Source of the DNA: Microbacterium sp. 8M
GTDB taxonomy: Bacteria; Actinomycetota; Actinomycetes; Actinomycetales; Microbacteriaceae
Direction of reading: 5' to 3'
Length of the DNA stretch: 64,000 bases
NCBI RefSeq assembly: GCF_902506375.1
Contig: NZ_LR733284.1
Coordinates: forward strand, 3,509,771-3,573,770
Shown: positions 41,121 through 49,167 of the stretch, piece after piece
Layout of the letters: each line of letters starts with the position of its first letter
Position numbering within the stretch: the stretch's first letter is position 1
Translations under genes and position numbers: made by a program
Notes under the pieces: generated by a model
Seen by the model: only the letters and a program-made list of their open reading frames with translations
Databases searched by the model: none
Told to the model about the DNA's origin: nothing

Positions 41121-42394
41121 CCGAACCTCGACTCGCGATCCTGGGCGCGGGTTCCCGCGGCCTCGGCTACGCGCAGCTCGCCGCCGCACAGGGCGCGCGG
41201 ATCACCGCGGTCGTCGACCCCGATCCCGCGCGCGTGGCCGCGCTCCTCGCCGCTCTCCCCGACCAGTACGTGCGCGTGCTGGACTCGTGGCAGGAGCTCG
41301 CCGCCCACCGCGCCCTCGCGGATGCCGTCGTCATCGCGACCCCGGATCGGGCGCACGCGGAGCCGGCGATCGGCCTGGCCGAGGCCGGGTTCCACCTGCT
41401 GGTGGAGAAGCCCATGGCGTCGACCGAAGACGAAGCGCGCGCGATGGTCGACGCCGCCCGCCGCAACGGCGTGCTGCTCATCGTGTGCCACGTCCTTCGG
41501 TACAGCGACTACTCCCAGCGCCTCTTCGCGCTCGTCGACCAGGGGCGCATCGGCGACCTCGTCTCGGTCGAGCACCTCGAGCCGATCGGATGGTGGCACT
41601 TCGCGCACTCGTACGTGCGCGGCAACTGGGCGCGGGAGGAGACATCGTCCCCCATGCTCATGGCGAAGTCGAGCCACGACGTCGACTGGCTGATCCGGCT
41701 GGTCGGGCGGCCCGTGGAGGAGGTCTCGTCCTTCGGCGGTCTCTTCCACTTCCGTCCCGAGAACAAGCCGCCGCAGGCCGCCGAGCGCTGCATCGACTGC
41801 CCCCTGCAGAACGACTGCGCCTACTCCGCCACGCGCATCTACCGAGGATTCCTCGGTCAGCCCGCCTACCAACGGTGGCCGCTCGCGGTACTGGATCCTG
41901 TCGTCTCGCCGGAGAACATCGAGCGCGCGCTCGAGACCGGACCCTATGGCGAGTGCGTGTATCTCGGCCGGAACGATGTGGCCGACCACCAGGTGGTGAA
42001 CTTCCAGTTCGCCGGCGGCGCCACGGCGTCGTTCACGGTGACCGCGTTCACGGATCTCGACTTCCGCAAGACCCGCGTGTTCGGCACCCGGGGCAGCATC
42101 GAGGGCGACGGACGCACGCTGCAGGTGCATGACTTCGTGACCGGCGCACAGGAGACGATCGCCATCGACGTCGACGGCAGCGGAAGCGCGGCCGACGGTC
42201 ACGGCGGCGCGGATGGAGCCCTCGTCCGGGACTTCCTGCACGCGTTGCGGACGGGGGACGCCTCCCGCCTCTCGACCCCGGAGGAGAGCCTCGTCTCACA
42301 CCAGGTGGTCTGGGCGGCCGAGCGGTCCCGGGCGTCCTCCGCGACCGTGCGGATGCCGGCGGACCCGGCATCCTTCACAGCGCTGCCGATCTGA
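41117..42394 (+). CDS. Gfo/Idh/MocA-family NAD(P) oxidoreductase
   Basis: 425-aa dehydrogenase. The Rossmann segment LAILGAGSRGLGYAQL is at the N-terminus, and the LLVEKPMA motif near residue 97 carries the conserved EKP Lys. A Cys cluster C-x2-C-x5-C (RCIDCPLQNDCAYSA, about 225-235) occurs within the C-terminal beta-sheet domain, as in a subset of this family. It likely oxidises a sugar or its derivative released from the glucan system. Its ATG overlaps the lipoprotein stop (ATGA). Last gene of the ROK operon. Confidence 0.9.
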   Translation: MTEPRLAILGAGSRGLGYAQLAAAQGARITAVVDPDPARVAALLAALPDQYVRVLDSWQELAAHRALADAVVIATPDRAHAEPAIGLAEAGFHLLVEKPMASTEDEARAMVDAARRNGVLLIVCHVLRYSDYSQRLFALVDQGRIGDLVSVEHLEPIGWWHFAHSYVRGNWAREETSSPMLMAKSSHDVDWLIRLVGRPVEEVSSFGGLFHFRPENKPPQAAERCIDCPLQNDCAYSATRIYRGFLGQPAYQRWPLAVLDPVVSPENIERALETGPYGECVYLGRNDVADHQVVNFQFAGGATASFTVTAFTDLDFRKTRVFGTRGSIEGDGRTLQVHDFVTGAQETIAIDVDGSGSAADGHGGADGALVRDFLHALRTGDASRLSTPEESLVSHQVVWAAERSRASSATVRMPADPASFTALPI

Positions 42395-42400
42395 AATGAA

Positions 42401-42433
42401 GAGGCGCCGCCCCGGTTCCGGGAGCGGCGCCTC
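42401..42433. terminator. hairpin between convergent oxidoreductase and MFS genes
   Basis: GAGGCGCCGC (42401-42410) with GCGGCGCCTC (42424-42433), 10-bp perfect stem, 13-nt loop. Confidence 0.8.
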
Positions 42434-42455
42434 TCTCACGGGGAGCGTCCGCTGG

Positions 42456-43943
42456 TCAGCGCGCGCGGAGGTGCTCCGGGCGCTTCATGAACAGGATCGC
42501 GATCACGCCGACGGCGAGCACGAGCGTCGGCAGCACCATGGTCTGGGACATCGCCGCGGAGAAGCCCTTGACCACGAACTCGGGCAGCTTGCCCGACCCG
42601 AAGTCGCCGCCGTGCTCGGCCGCCCCCGGCAGGTTCTCCACGAGACGGTTCTGCATGAACGCGGCGATGGCGGCGGATCCCAGCACGGATCCGATCGTGC
42701 GCGTCGTGTTGTAGATGCCCGCGCCCGCGCCGGCCTGACGCGGCGCGAGGTTGCGGGTCGCCGTGGTGGCCAGCGGCCCCCACATCCCCGCCTGGCCGAT
42801 GCCCATGAGCGCCGACGGCAGCAGGAACATGCCGATCGGCGTGTCCGGGTTCATCAGCAGCGCGTACCAGACCAGCGCCAGCACGGTGAGGCCGAGACCG
42901 GGCACGAGCAGCAGGCGAGGGTCGACGCGGTCCAGGATCCGTCCGGCGAGCGGGGCGAGCACGCCCGAGAGCACGGCCATCGGGATGAGCAGCAGCGCCG
43001 CCTCGGTCGGCGTGAGCCCCCGGGCGAGCTGGTAGAAGAACATCATCGGCAGCGACATCGACGTCACCGTGAAGCCCACCGCCGCGATGCCGAGGTTCGC
43101 GACGGAGAAGTTGCGGTCGCGGAACAGCTCCAGCGGCACGAGCGGCTCGCTGCGGGTCTTCGCCTGCTGCCAGAGGAACACCGCCATCACCACGACACCG
43201 GCGGCGATCATGCCCCAGATCCAACCGGCCCAGTCGTAGTGCTCGCCCTCCTGCAGCGCGAACACGATGAGGAACAGGCCGATGGCGCTGAGGAAGACGC
43301 CGACCAGGTCGAACCGATGCTCATGCGTCTGCAGGCGCGGGACGAGGATCCATGCGAGCACGAAGCCGATCACGCCGACCGGCAGGTTGATGAAGAAGAT
43401 CCACTCCCAGCCCAGGCCGTCCACGAGCAGACCGCCGGCGAGCGGCCCGACGAGGGTGGCCACCCCCGCGGTGGCGCCCCAGAGCCCCATCGCGGCGCCC
43501 CGGCGCTCGGCCGGGAAGGTGCGCGTGATGACGGCCATGGTCTGAGGCGTCATGAGCGCCGCACCCAGGCCCTGCACCGCACGGAACACGACGAGCATCG
43601 TGAGGCTGCTGGACAGGCCGCAGCCCAGCGAGGCCAGAGTGAACACGGTCAGGCCGATGAGGTAGATGTTCTTCGGGCCGAACCGGTCGCCGAGGCGACC
43701 CGTGATGAGCAGCGGCACCGCGTAGGCGAGCAGGTAGGCGCTCGTGACCCACACGACGTTGTCGAGGTTGCTCGTGGCCGGATCGAGCGCCGCCTTGATG
43801 GCGGGGTTCGCGACGGAGACGATCGTCGTGTCGACGAGGATCATGAAGAAGCCGATGACCAGCGCCCAGAGGGCGGGCCAGGGGCTCTTCGGCTTGTGAC
43901 CGGCGGCGTACGCGCCGGTCGACGTGCTGACGGGTTCAGCCAT
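42456..43943 (-). CDS. MFS drug exporter, DHA2 (EmrB/QacA) family
   Basis: 495-aa proton antiporter with about 14 predicted helices. Motif A-like RLGDRFGPKNIYLIG lies between helices 2 and 3, and the antiporter motif C-like GPLAGGLLVDGLGWEWIF near helix 5. ATG 43943 with an AAAGG site is preferred; a TTG at 43967 would extend it by 8 residues. It starts 8 nt inside the end of the padR gene, so it is coexpressed with its probable repressor. Expected to export toxic organic compounds. Confidence 0.92.
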   Translation of the reverse strand: MAEPVSTSTGAYAAGHKPKSPWPALWALVIGFFMILVDTTIVSVANPAIKAALDPATSNLDNVVWVTSAYLLAYAVPLLITGRLGDRFGPKNIYLIGLTVFTLASLGCGLSSSLTMLVVFRAVQGLGAALMTPQTMAVITRTFPAERRGAAMGLWGATAGVATLVGPLAGGLLVDGLGWEWIFFINLPVGVIGFVLAWILVPRLQTHEHRFDLVGVFLSAIGLFLIVFALQEGEHYDWAGWIWGMIAAGVVVMAVFLWQQAKTRSEPLVPLELFRDRNFSVANLGIAAVGFTVTSMSLPMMFFYQLARGLTPTEAALLLIPMAVLSGVLAPLAGRILDRVDPRLLLVPGLGLTVLALVWYALLMNPDTPIGMFLLPSALMGIGQAGMWGPLATTATRNLAPRQAGAGAGIYNTTRTIGSVLGSAAIAAFMQNRLVENLPGAAEHGGDFGSGKLPEFVVKGFSAAMSQTMVLPTLVLAVGVIAILFMKRPEHLRAR

Positions 43944-44547
43944 CGTGGTGTGCCTTTCGCTTGGCAAGAAGGTGGTCCGGATCCGGCCCCCAGGAGAACT
44001 CAGGGGAGGCGATCCGGGGGATCAGGTCGCCGAGCCAGTCGACGTCGGCCTGCAGCAGGAGGCGGTGCCGGAGCACCTCCAGCAGGTACTGCTCGGGGAC
44101 GGCACGGGTGGCGGCGCCGTCCAGGGCCGCGCTCAGCGTCTCGAGTTCGTGACGGAGCAGCTCGAGCCGCTGGGTGAGGAGCTCGACCACCTCGTCCCGC
44201 TCCAGGTTGTGCGCCTCGGCGAGGGCGACCCGGAACGGCGTCCGCCGCCGGCTGCCGCCGAGCTCGCGCCGCACCCACTCGCGCACCGCCTCGGTGCCGG
44301 CCGGCGTGACCGCATAGGTGGTGCGCTCGGGGCGGTTGCCCTCGCGGTCGACGCCCACCTCCTCGAGCAGGCCCTGCCCGTGCAGGCGGGCGACGGTGTG
44401 GTACAGCGTCCCCGCGGAGATCGGCACGATCCGGTCGTCGCGGCGTGCACGCAGCAGCCGCGCCATCTCGTACGGATGCATGTCGCCCTCGCGCAGCAGC
44501 GCGAGCACCATCACCCCCAGGGGCGTGAGCGCCGGATCCTTCACCAT
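43936..44547 (-). CDS. PadR-family regulator of the adjacent MFS exporter
   Basis: 203-aa protein. Winged helix LTPLGVMVLALLREGDMHPYEMARLL and ISAGTLYHTVARLHGQGLL (residues about 8-75), then C-terminal PadR-type helices with HRLLLQADVDWLG. Start uncertain: GTG 44550, ATG 44547 and GTG 44544 all follow a GGAG site closely. First in a two-gene operon with the exporter; it likely binds a dyad just upstream and responds to a transported compound. Confidence 0.9.
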   Translation of the reverse strand: MVKDPALTPLGVMVLALLREGDMHPYEMARLLRARRDDRIVPISAGTLYHTVARLHGQGLLEEVGVDREGNRPERTTYAVTPAGTEAVREWVRRELGGSRRRTPFRVALAEAHNLERDEVVELLTQRLELLRHELETLSAALDGAATRAVPEQYLLEVLRHRLLLQADVDWLGDLIPRIASPEFSWGPDPDHLLAKRKAHHDG

Positions 44548-44561
44548 CACTCCATTTCGAT

Positions 44562-44577
44562 TAGTCCATGTGGACTA
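44562..44577. promoter_or_regulatory. PadR operator dyad
   Basis: TAGTCCATGTGGACTA, a perfect 6-4-6 inverted repeat, 15 nt before the padR start. AT-richer than its surroundings. Confidence 0.7.
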
Positions 44578-44631
44578 TCCGTAGAGGACTTTACGCTGAT
44601 CCGATCGTCGGCACCAGCCCGGATCCGGCCC

Positions 44632-45213
44632 TCATCGCAGTGCGGTGGCCAGCTGGGCGGGCGTGAGCGCACGATCCGCGTACACGAGGCGCATCACGGA
44701 GGGATCCGGATTGCCCGCGTCGGGGGCGCGGTGCACGAGCGTCAGCCCCGCCTTCTCCGCGACCGCGGCCGAGGCCCGGTTGTGCTCGACGAGATACGCG
44801 ATCACCGGCCGCTGGGGCGCGACCTCGGCCGCCGCCGCCCGCGCCGCGCGCGCCAGCTCGGTGGCGTACCCGCGCCCGTGGTGGTCGCCGGAGAGCCGGT
44901 AGCCGAGATTCCAGACCTGCGCCGAGGGCGCGTCGGGATCGGGGGCGAGCAGCGTGCAGCCTCCGTTCCCGATCAGCTCGCCGGTCTCGCGGAGGAGAAC
45001 CGTCCAGGTGCCGAGCCCCGCGCGCTCCCAGCTGCGCCACCAGCGCGCCATCATCGGACCGATCTGGTCGGGGTCGGTGGGGCGCAGGCTCGGGAAGTGC
45101 GTCCACACCCGCGGATCCGTGTGGATCGCGAACACCGCGGCGAGATCGCCCGGCTCCGGGCGGCGCAGCACAAGACGGTCGGTCGTGATCTCGAGGGGGA
45201 ACGCGTCGCTCAC
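44632..45213 (-). CDS. GNAT-family N-acetyltransferase (RimJ/RimL-like)
   Basis: 193-aa acyltransferase. ITTDRLVLRRPEPGDLAAVF opens the RimJ/RimL-type domain, with acetyl-CoA pyrophosphate loop HHGRGYATELAR (Q/RxxGxG/A variant) near residue 110 and NRASAAVAEKAGL (about 145-157). Substrate amine unknown. GTG 45213 lies 6 nt after TAGGGT. Divergent from purC. Confidence 0.88.
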   Translation of the reverse strand: MSDAFPLEITTDRLVLRRPEPGDLAAVFAIHTDPRVWTHFPSLRPTDPDQIGPMMARWWRSWERAGLGTWTVLLRETGELIGNGGCTLLAPDPDAPSAQVWNLGYRLSGDHHGRGYATELARAARAAAAEVAPQRPVIAYLVEHNRASAAVAEKAGLTLVHRAPDAGNPDPSVMRLVYADRALTPAQLATALR

Positions 45214-45219
45214 CCGTGC

Positions 45220-45225
45220 ACCCTA
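45220..45225 (-). promoter_or_regulatory. -10 box (TAGGGT), leaderless GNAT gene
   Basis: TAGGGT on the minus strand, 6 nt, GTG 45213. Confidence 0.6.
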
Positions 45226-45261
45226 CGCGCGGCCACGGACATCGGGCCCCCCGGGCACCGC

Positions 45262-45267
45262 GATAAT
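45262..45267 (+). promoter_or_regulatory. -10 box (GATAAT), leaderless purC start
   Basis: GATAAT, 6 nt, GTG 45274. Confidence 0.5.
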
Positions 45268-45273
45268 GGACGC

Positions 45274-46149
45274 GTGAGCACACCCCTCGATCTCCCCGGC
45301 TGGCGTCACCTCTACTCCGGCAAGGTCCGCGACCTGTACACCCCGGCGGATCCGGATGACCAGCGTCTGCTCGTCGTCGCGAGCGACCGGGTGAGCGCCT
45401 TCGACTTCGCGCTCGAGCCCGGGATCCCGAAGAAGGGCGCGCTGCTCACCGCGCTCAGCCGGTGGTGGTTCGACCGCCTCGCCGAGGGCCCGGACCCGAT
45501 CCCGAACCACCTCGTCGCCGGCGAGATCCCCGCCGAGGTCGCCGACCGGGCGATGCTCGCGATGAAGCTCGAGATGCTGCCGATCGAGTGCGTCGTGCGC
45601 GGCTATCTCACCGGATCCGGCTGGGCCGAGTATCAGGCCGAGGGCACCGTGTGCGGGATCCCGCTGCCGGCCGGCCTGCAGAACGGCGACCGTCTGCCCG
45701 AGCCGCTGTTCACCCCGGCGTACAAGGCGCCGAAGGGCGAGCACGACGAGAACATCACCTTCGAGCGCACCGCCGAGATCGTGGGCACCGAACGCGCCGC
45801 CCAGCTGCGCGACGTCTCGCTCGCCGTGTACCGCCGCGCCGCCGCCATCGCGGAGGAGCACGGTCTCATCCTCGCCGACACCAAGTTCGAGTTCGGCGTC
45901 GATGCCGACGGCGTGCTGCGCCTGGCCGACGAGGTGCTCACGAGCGACTCCTCGCGATACTGGGACGCCGAGGCGTGGCGGAGCGGATCCACCCCCGCGG
46001 AGCGCATGGCGAGCTTCGACAAGCAGATCGTGCGCGACTGGCTCGCCGCGCACTGGGACAAGCAGGGGACTCCGCCGCTGCTGCCCGATGACGTGGTCGC
46101 CCGGACGGCCGAGCGCTACGCCGAGCTGCTGGACCGGCTGACGGCCTGA
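45274..46149 (+). CDS. purC: phosphoribosylaminoimidazole-succinocarboxamide synthase (SAICAR synthetase)
   Basis: 291-aa purine-pathway ligase joining aspartate to CAIR with ATP. Signatures: LYSGKVRDLYTP, VVASDRVSAFDFAL, IECVVRGYLTGSGW and LADTKFEFGVD, all in the usual order. GTG 45274. Length is typical of the longer (about 290-300 aa) form. Neighbour of a nucleobase permease. Confidence 0.97.
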   Translation: MSTPLDLPGWRHLYSGKVRDLYTPADPDDQRLLVVASDRVSAFDFALEPGIPKKGALLTALSRWWFDRLAEGPDPIPNHLVAGEIPAEVADRAMLAMKLEMLPIECVVRGYLTGSGWAEYQAEGTVCGIPLPAGLQNGDRLPEPLFTPAYKAPKGEHDENITFERTAEIVGTERAAQLRDVSLAVYRRAAAIAEEHGLILADTKFEFGVDADGVLRLADEVLTSDSSRYWDAEAWRSGSTPAERMASFDKQIVRDWLAAHWDKQGTPPLLPDDVVARTAERYAELLDRLTA

Positions 46150-46255
46150 CCCGTCGCGCCGCTGCGGCCGCGGATCCGGCGCGGACAGCACGCTCCCCAG
46201 GGAACGCCCAGGATAGGGTTTTCGCGACCCCCTCCCCCGATCCCGAGGAGCCCGC

Positions 46256-47602
46256 ATGGCCCTGTGGACCATTCACGGCGACGGACGCACGGTCGAACCC
46301 GGCGCCGTCGTCCGCCCCGATGAGCGCCTGAACTGGCCCGCCACGATCGCGATCGGCGTGCAGCACGTCGTCGCGATGTTCGGCGCCACCTTCCTGGTGC
46401 CGATCCTCACCGGATTCCCGGTGCCGACCACCCTCCTGTTCAGCGGCGTGGGAACGCTGCTCTTCCTGCTGATCACGCGCAACAAGCTGCCCAGCTACCT
46501 CGGATCCTCGTTCGCGTTCATCGCACCGGTCACGGCCGCGACGGCGGCGCACGCGACCGGGGCGGACAAGGGCATCGGCGCCGCGCTCGCGGGCATCGTC
46601 TCGGTCGGCGTGCTGCTCGCGCTCATCGGCGTCGTCGTGCACGTCGCCGGCGTGAAGTGGGTGGACCGGTTCCTGCCGCCGGTGCTCGCCGGCACGATCG
46701 TCGCCCTCATCGGGTTCAATCTCGCCGGCGCCGCCTACGGCAACTTCGCGAAGGCGCCGGTCACGGCGACCTTCACGCTCGCGATCACCATCGTGTTCGC
46801 CGTGCTGTTCCGCGGATTCCTGGGCCGCATCTCGATCTTCCTCGGCGTGATCGCGGGTTACATCTTCGCGGCGTTCCGCGGCGAGCTCGACTTCTCGGCT
46901 GTCGACAAGGCCGCCTGGGTGGGACTTCCGACCTTCCACTTCCCGGACTTCGGCACGCCCACGGTGTGGAGCGGCATCGCGATGTTCCTGCCGGTGGTGC
47001 TCGTGCTGATCGCCGAGAACGTCGGCCACGTGCGCGGCGTCGCCACGATGGTCGAGGATCCGGAGATCAACGCGCAGACCGGCAAGGCGCTCATCGCGGA
47101 CGGCGTCTCGACCACCCTCGCCGGATTCTTCGGCGGATCCGGCACCACGACCTACGGCGAGAACATCGGCGTCATGGCGTCGACGCGCGTCTATTCGACA
47201 GCGGCCTACTGGGTGGCCGGCATCGCGGCGATCCTGCTCAGCCTCTCGCCCAAGTTCGGCGCGATCATCAACTCCGTGCCGGCCGGCGTCCTCGGCGGCA
47301 TCACCACCGGTCTCTACGGCCTCATCGGCGTGATCGGCATCAAGATCTGGGTGGACAACCGCGTCGACTTCTCCCGCCCGGTGAACCAGTACACGGCCGC
47401 GGTCGCGCTGATCATCGCCGTCGGCGGCTTCTCGATCTCCATCAAGGACTCGGGCTTCATGCTCGGCGGCATCGTGATCGCCACGGTCGCCGCGATCGTC
47501 ATCTACCACGGCGGAAACGCGATCGCCCGGCTCCGCAGGAGCGGTGCGGACGACCCGCGTCCGCTCGAGGCGGTCGGCCCGATGGGCGGCGACCCGGCCT
47601 GA
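46256..47602 (+). CDS. uracil/xanthine permease (NCS2 family)
   Basis: 448-aa nucleobase:cation symporter with 14 membrane segments. IGVQHVVAMFGATFLVPIL opens helix 1 region, and the transport signature GFFGGSGTTTYGENIGVMA (about 288-306) corresponds to the NCS2 substrate-contact region of UraA. Resembles UraA more than xanthine-specific members; uracil is therefore the first guess. ATG 46256 with CGAGGAG. Its position next to purC is consistent with nucleobase metabolism. Confidence 0.92.
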   Translation: MALWTIHGDGRTVEPGAVVRPDERLNWPATIAIGVQHVVAMFGATFLVPILTGFPVPTTLLFSGVGTLLFLLITRNKLPSYLGSSFAFIAPVTAATAAHATGADKGIGAALAGIVSVGVLLALIGVVVHVAGVKWVDRFLPPVLAGTIVALIGFNLAGAAYGNFAKAPVTATFTLAITIVFAVLFRGFLGRISIFLGVIAGYIFAAFRGELDFSAVDKAAWVGLPTFHFPDFGTPTVWSGIAMFLPVVLVLIAENVGHVRGVATMVEDPEINAQTGKALIADGVSTTLAGFFGGSGTTTYGENIGVMASTRVYSTAAYWVAGIAAILLSLSPKFGAIINSVPAGVLGGITTGLYGLIGVIGIKIWVDNRVDFSRPVNQYTAAVALIIAVGGFSISIKDSGFMLGGIVIATVAAIVIYHGGNAIARLRRSGADDPRPLEAVGPMGGDPA

Positions 47603-47621
47603 CCGGTCCGGCGCTCGCGCG

Positions 47622-48320
47622 TCACTGCGACGCGCGAGCGCGGGGCTCGGATCCGTCTCCGCCTCCGGGCAGGGACGTCAGGCGGTGCAGCGGCGTCTGC
47701 GGATCCGGCAGGTCGTACAGCCGGTGCACCCAGCGCCGCGCCGGCTCCAGCGGGTAGGAGTCGCCGTAGATGATGCACTGCCCCACGATGCCGTCCAGCA
47801 GACTCCGGAGCATGATCTCCTGGATCGCCGGATCCTCCTCGCCGCGCTCGCGGAAGATCGCGCGCACCGCGTCCTCGGCGGCGGTCACGGCGGCGGCGTG
47901 CCGGCGCTCCGCCGCGGCGAAGAGCTCCCGCGTCGACGGCCGCTGCTGCAGGGCGAAGATCACCCGCTGCAGCGGGAGCGCGACGGCGGTCATGCCGAGC
48001 ACGGTGTCGATGATGCCCGCGAGGCGCACCTCGGGCGGCGGTGCGGCGGACGCGTTGCGGGGCGTCTCCTCCGCGTCCGCGGTGCCGTGCGCGATTCCGA
48101 AGAGCACCTCGAACCAGCGGTCCACGATCGCCCCGATCAGCTGCTCCTTGCCGCCGAAGTAGTAGTTGACCATGCCCTGGGCGACGCCGGCGCGACCGGT
48201 GATCTCGGCGATGGTGGCGCCCTCGATGCCGCGCTCGGCGAAGACGTCGATCGCCGCCTGGAGGAGGCTCTCGCGCGAACGCTCCCTGGCGAGACGGTTC
48301 TGCTCCGCAGAGCGTGCCAT
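47622..48320 (-). CDS. TetR-family transcriptional regulator
   Basis: 232-aa repressor. HTH domain at residues 10-60 (ERSRESLLQAAIDVFAERGIEGATIAEITGRAG, then VAQGMVNYYFGGKEQLIGAI). The rest is the helical ligand domain. Start ATG 48320 (GGAAGG upstream) rather than a longer reading that would add a 24-residue tail. The final 30 residues are Pro/Gly/Arg-rich. Convergent with the uracil permease. Its target is not obvious. Confidence 0.92.
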   Translation of the reverse strand: MARSAEQNRLARERSRESLLQAAIDVFAERGIEGATIAEITGRAGVAQGMVNYYFGGKEQLIGAIVDRWFEVLFGIAHGTADAEETPRNASAAPPPEVRLAGIIDTVLGMTAVALPLQRVIFALQQRPSTRELFAAAERRHAAAVTAAEDAVRAIFRERGEEDPAIQEIMLRSLLDGIVGQCIIYGDSYPLEPARRWVHRLYDLPDPQTPLHRLTSLPGGGDGSEPRARASQ

Positions 48321-48388
48321 GCGCGACGCCTTCCGGTTCCGTTGCCGGGTGACGGATCCATTCGCTAGATTAATCACTGAACGTGGAT

Positions 48389-48402
48389 TCAACCTATGTT
48401 GA
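48389..48402. promoter_or_regulatory. candidate TetR operator
   Basis: TCAACCTATGTTGA, inverted repeat TCAAC-N4-GTTGA, 69 nt upstream of the tetR start within an unusually AT-rich stretch. Confidence 0.45.
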
Positions 48403-48478
48403 TCACGTCACCGGAGGAAGCCGCGGGCGTCTAGGGGGCACACCGCGGGTGACCGGTTTCTGGGGGATCGGTCGGCGA

Positions 48479-48519
48479 TGCCTCGCCTTCCGAGCCGTGC
48501 ACGGCCGGGAGGCGAGGCA
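48479..48519 (-). terminator. hairpin after the response-regulator gene
   Basis: TGCCTCGCCTTCC (48479-48491) and GGGAGGCGAGGCA (48507-48519) pair with one mismatch, 15-nt loop. Confidence 0.7.
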
Positions 48520-48540
48520 CAACCGAGGCGCGAGGACGGC

Positions 48541-49167
48541 TCAGCGCCGGATGATCCGCTGCTCGATGGCCGCCGCCACCGCGCCCGCCCGGGTGTCGAC
48601 GCCGAGCTTGCCGTAGATGTGCGAGAGGTGCGACTTCACGGTCGCCTCGGAGACGAAGAGCGCCTTCGCCAGCTCGCGGTTGCCGAGCCCGTCGGCGAGC
48701 AGTTCGAGCACCTCGACCTCGCGCTCCGTCATGCGCGGCTCGGGAGAGGAGGCGCGGCGGATCAGCACCGCCGCGACCGAGGGCGCGAGCGCGGGCTCGC
48801 CGCGGTGCACCGCGTGGATCCCCGCGAACAGCTGATCCGGCGGGGAGTCCTTGAGCAGGTACCCGGCGGCGCCGGCGTCGAGCGCACGCAGGATGTCGGA
48901 CTCGCTGTCGTAGGTGGTCAGCACGAGCACGGCGGGGGGATCCGGCAGCGTCCGGATGCGTCCCGTCGCGGCGATCCCGCCCTCCCCGTCGCCGAGGCTC
49001 AGGTCCATCAGCACCACGTCCGGCCGCTCCGCCTCGACCGCCCGGACAGCATCGGCGGCGCTGGACGCCTCGCCCACCACGACGAGGTCGTCGGAGGATT
49101 CGAGCAGGGCGCGCAGGCCCGCGCGCACCACCGGGTGGTCGTCCACCAGCACGATCCGCAGGGTCAT
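48541..49167 (-). CDS. NarL/FixJ-type response regulator
   Basis: 208-aa two-domain regulator. Receiver: acidic pair VDDH (about 8-11), phospho-acceptor Asp in VVLMDLSLGD (about 54), Lys in YLLKDSP (about 106). LuxR-type HTH at about 145-205 (LTER/MTEREVEVLELLADGLGNRELAK, VSEATVKSHLSHIYGKL). ATG overlaps the kinase stop by 4 nt. Target genes unknown; no obvious operon-linked transporter. Confidence 0.95.
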   Translation of the reverse strand: MTLRIVLVDDHPVVRAGLRALLESSDDLVVVGEASSAADAVRAVEAERPDVVLMDLSLGDGEGGIAATGRIRTLPDPPAVLVLTTYDSESDILRALDAGAAGYLLKDSPPDQLFAGIHAVHRGEPALAPSVAAVLIRRASSPEPRMTEREVEVLELLADGLGNRELAKALFVSEATVKSHLSHIYGKLGVDTRAGAVAAAIEQRIIRR

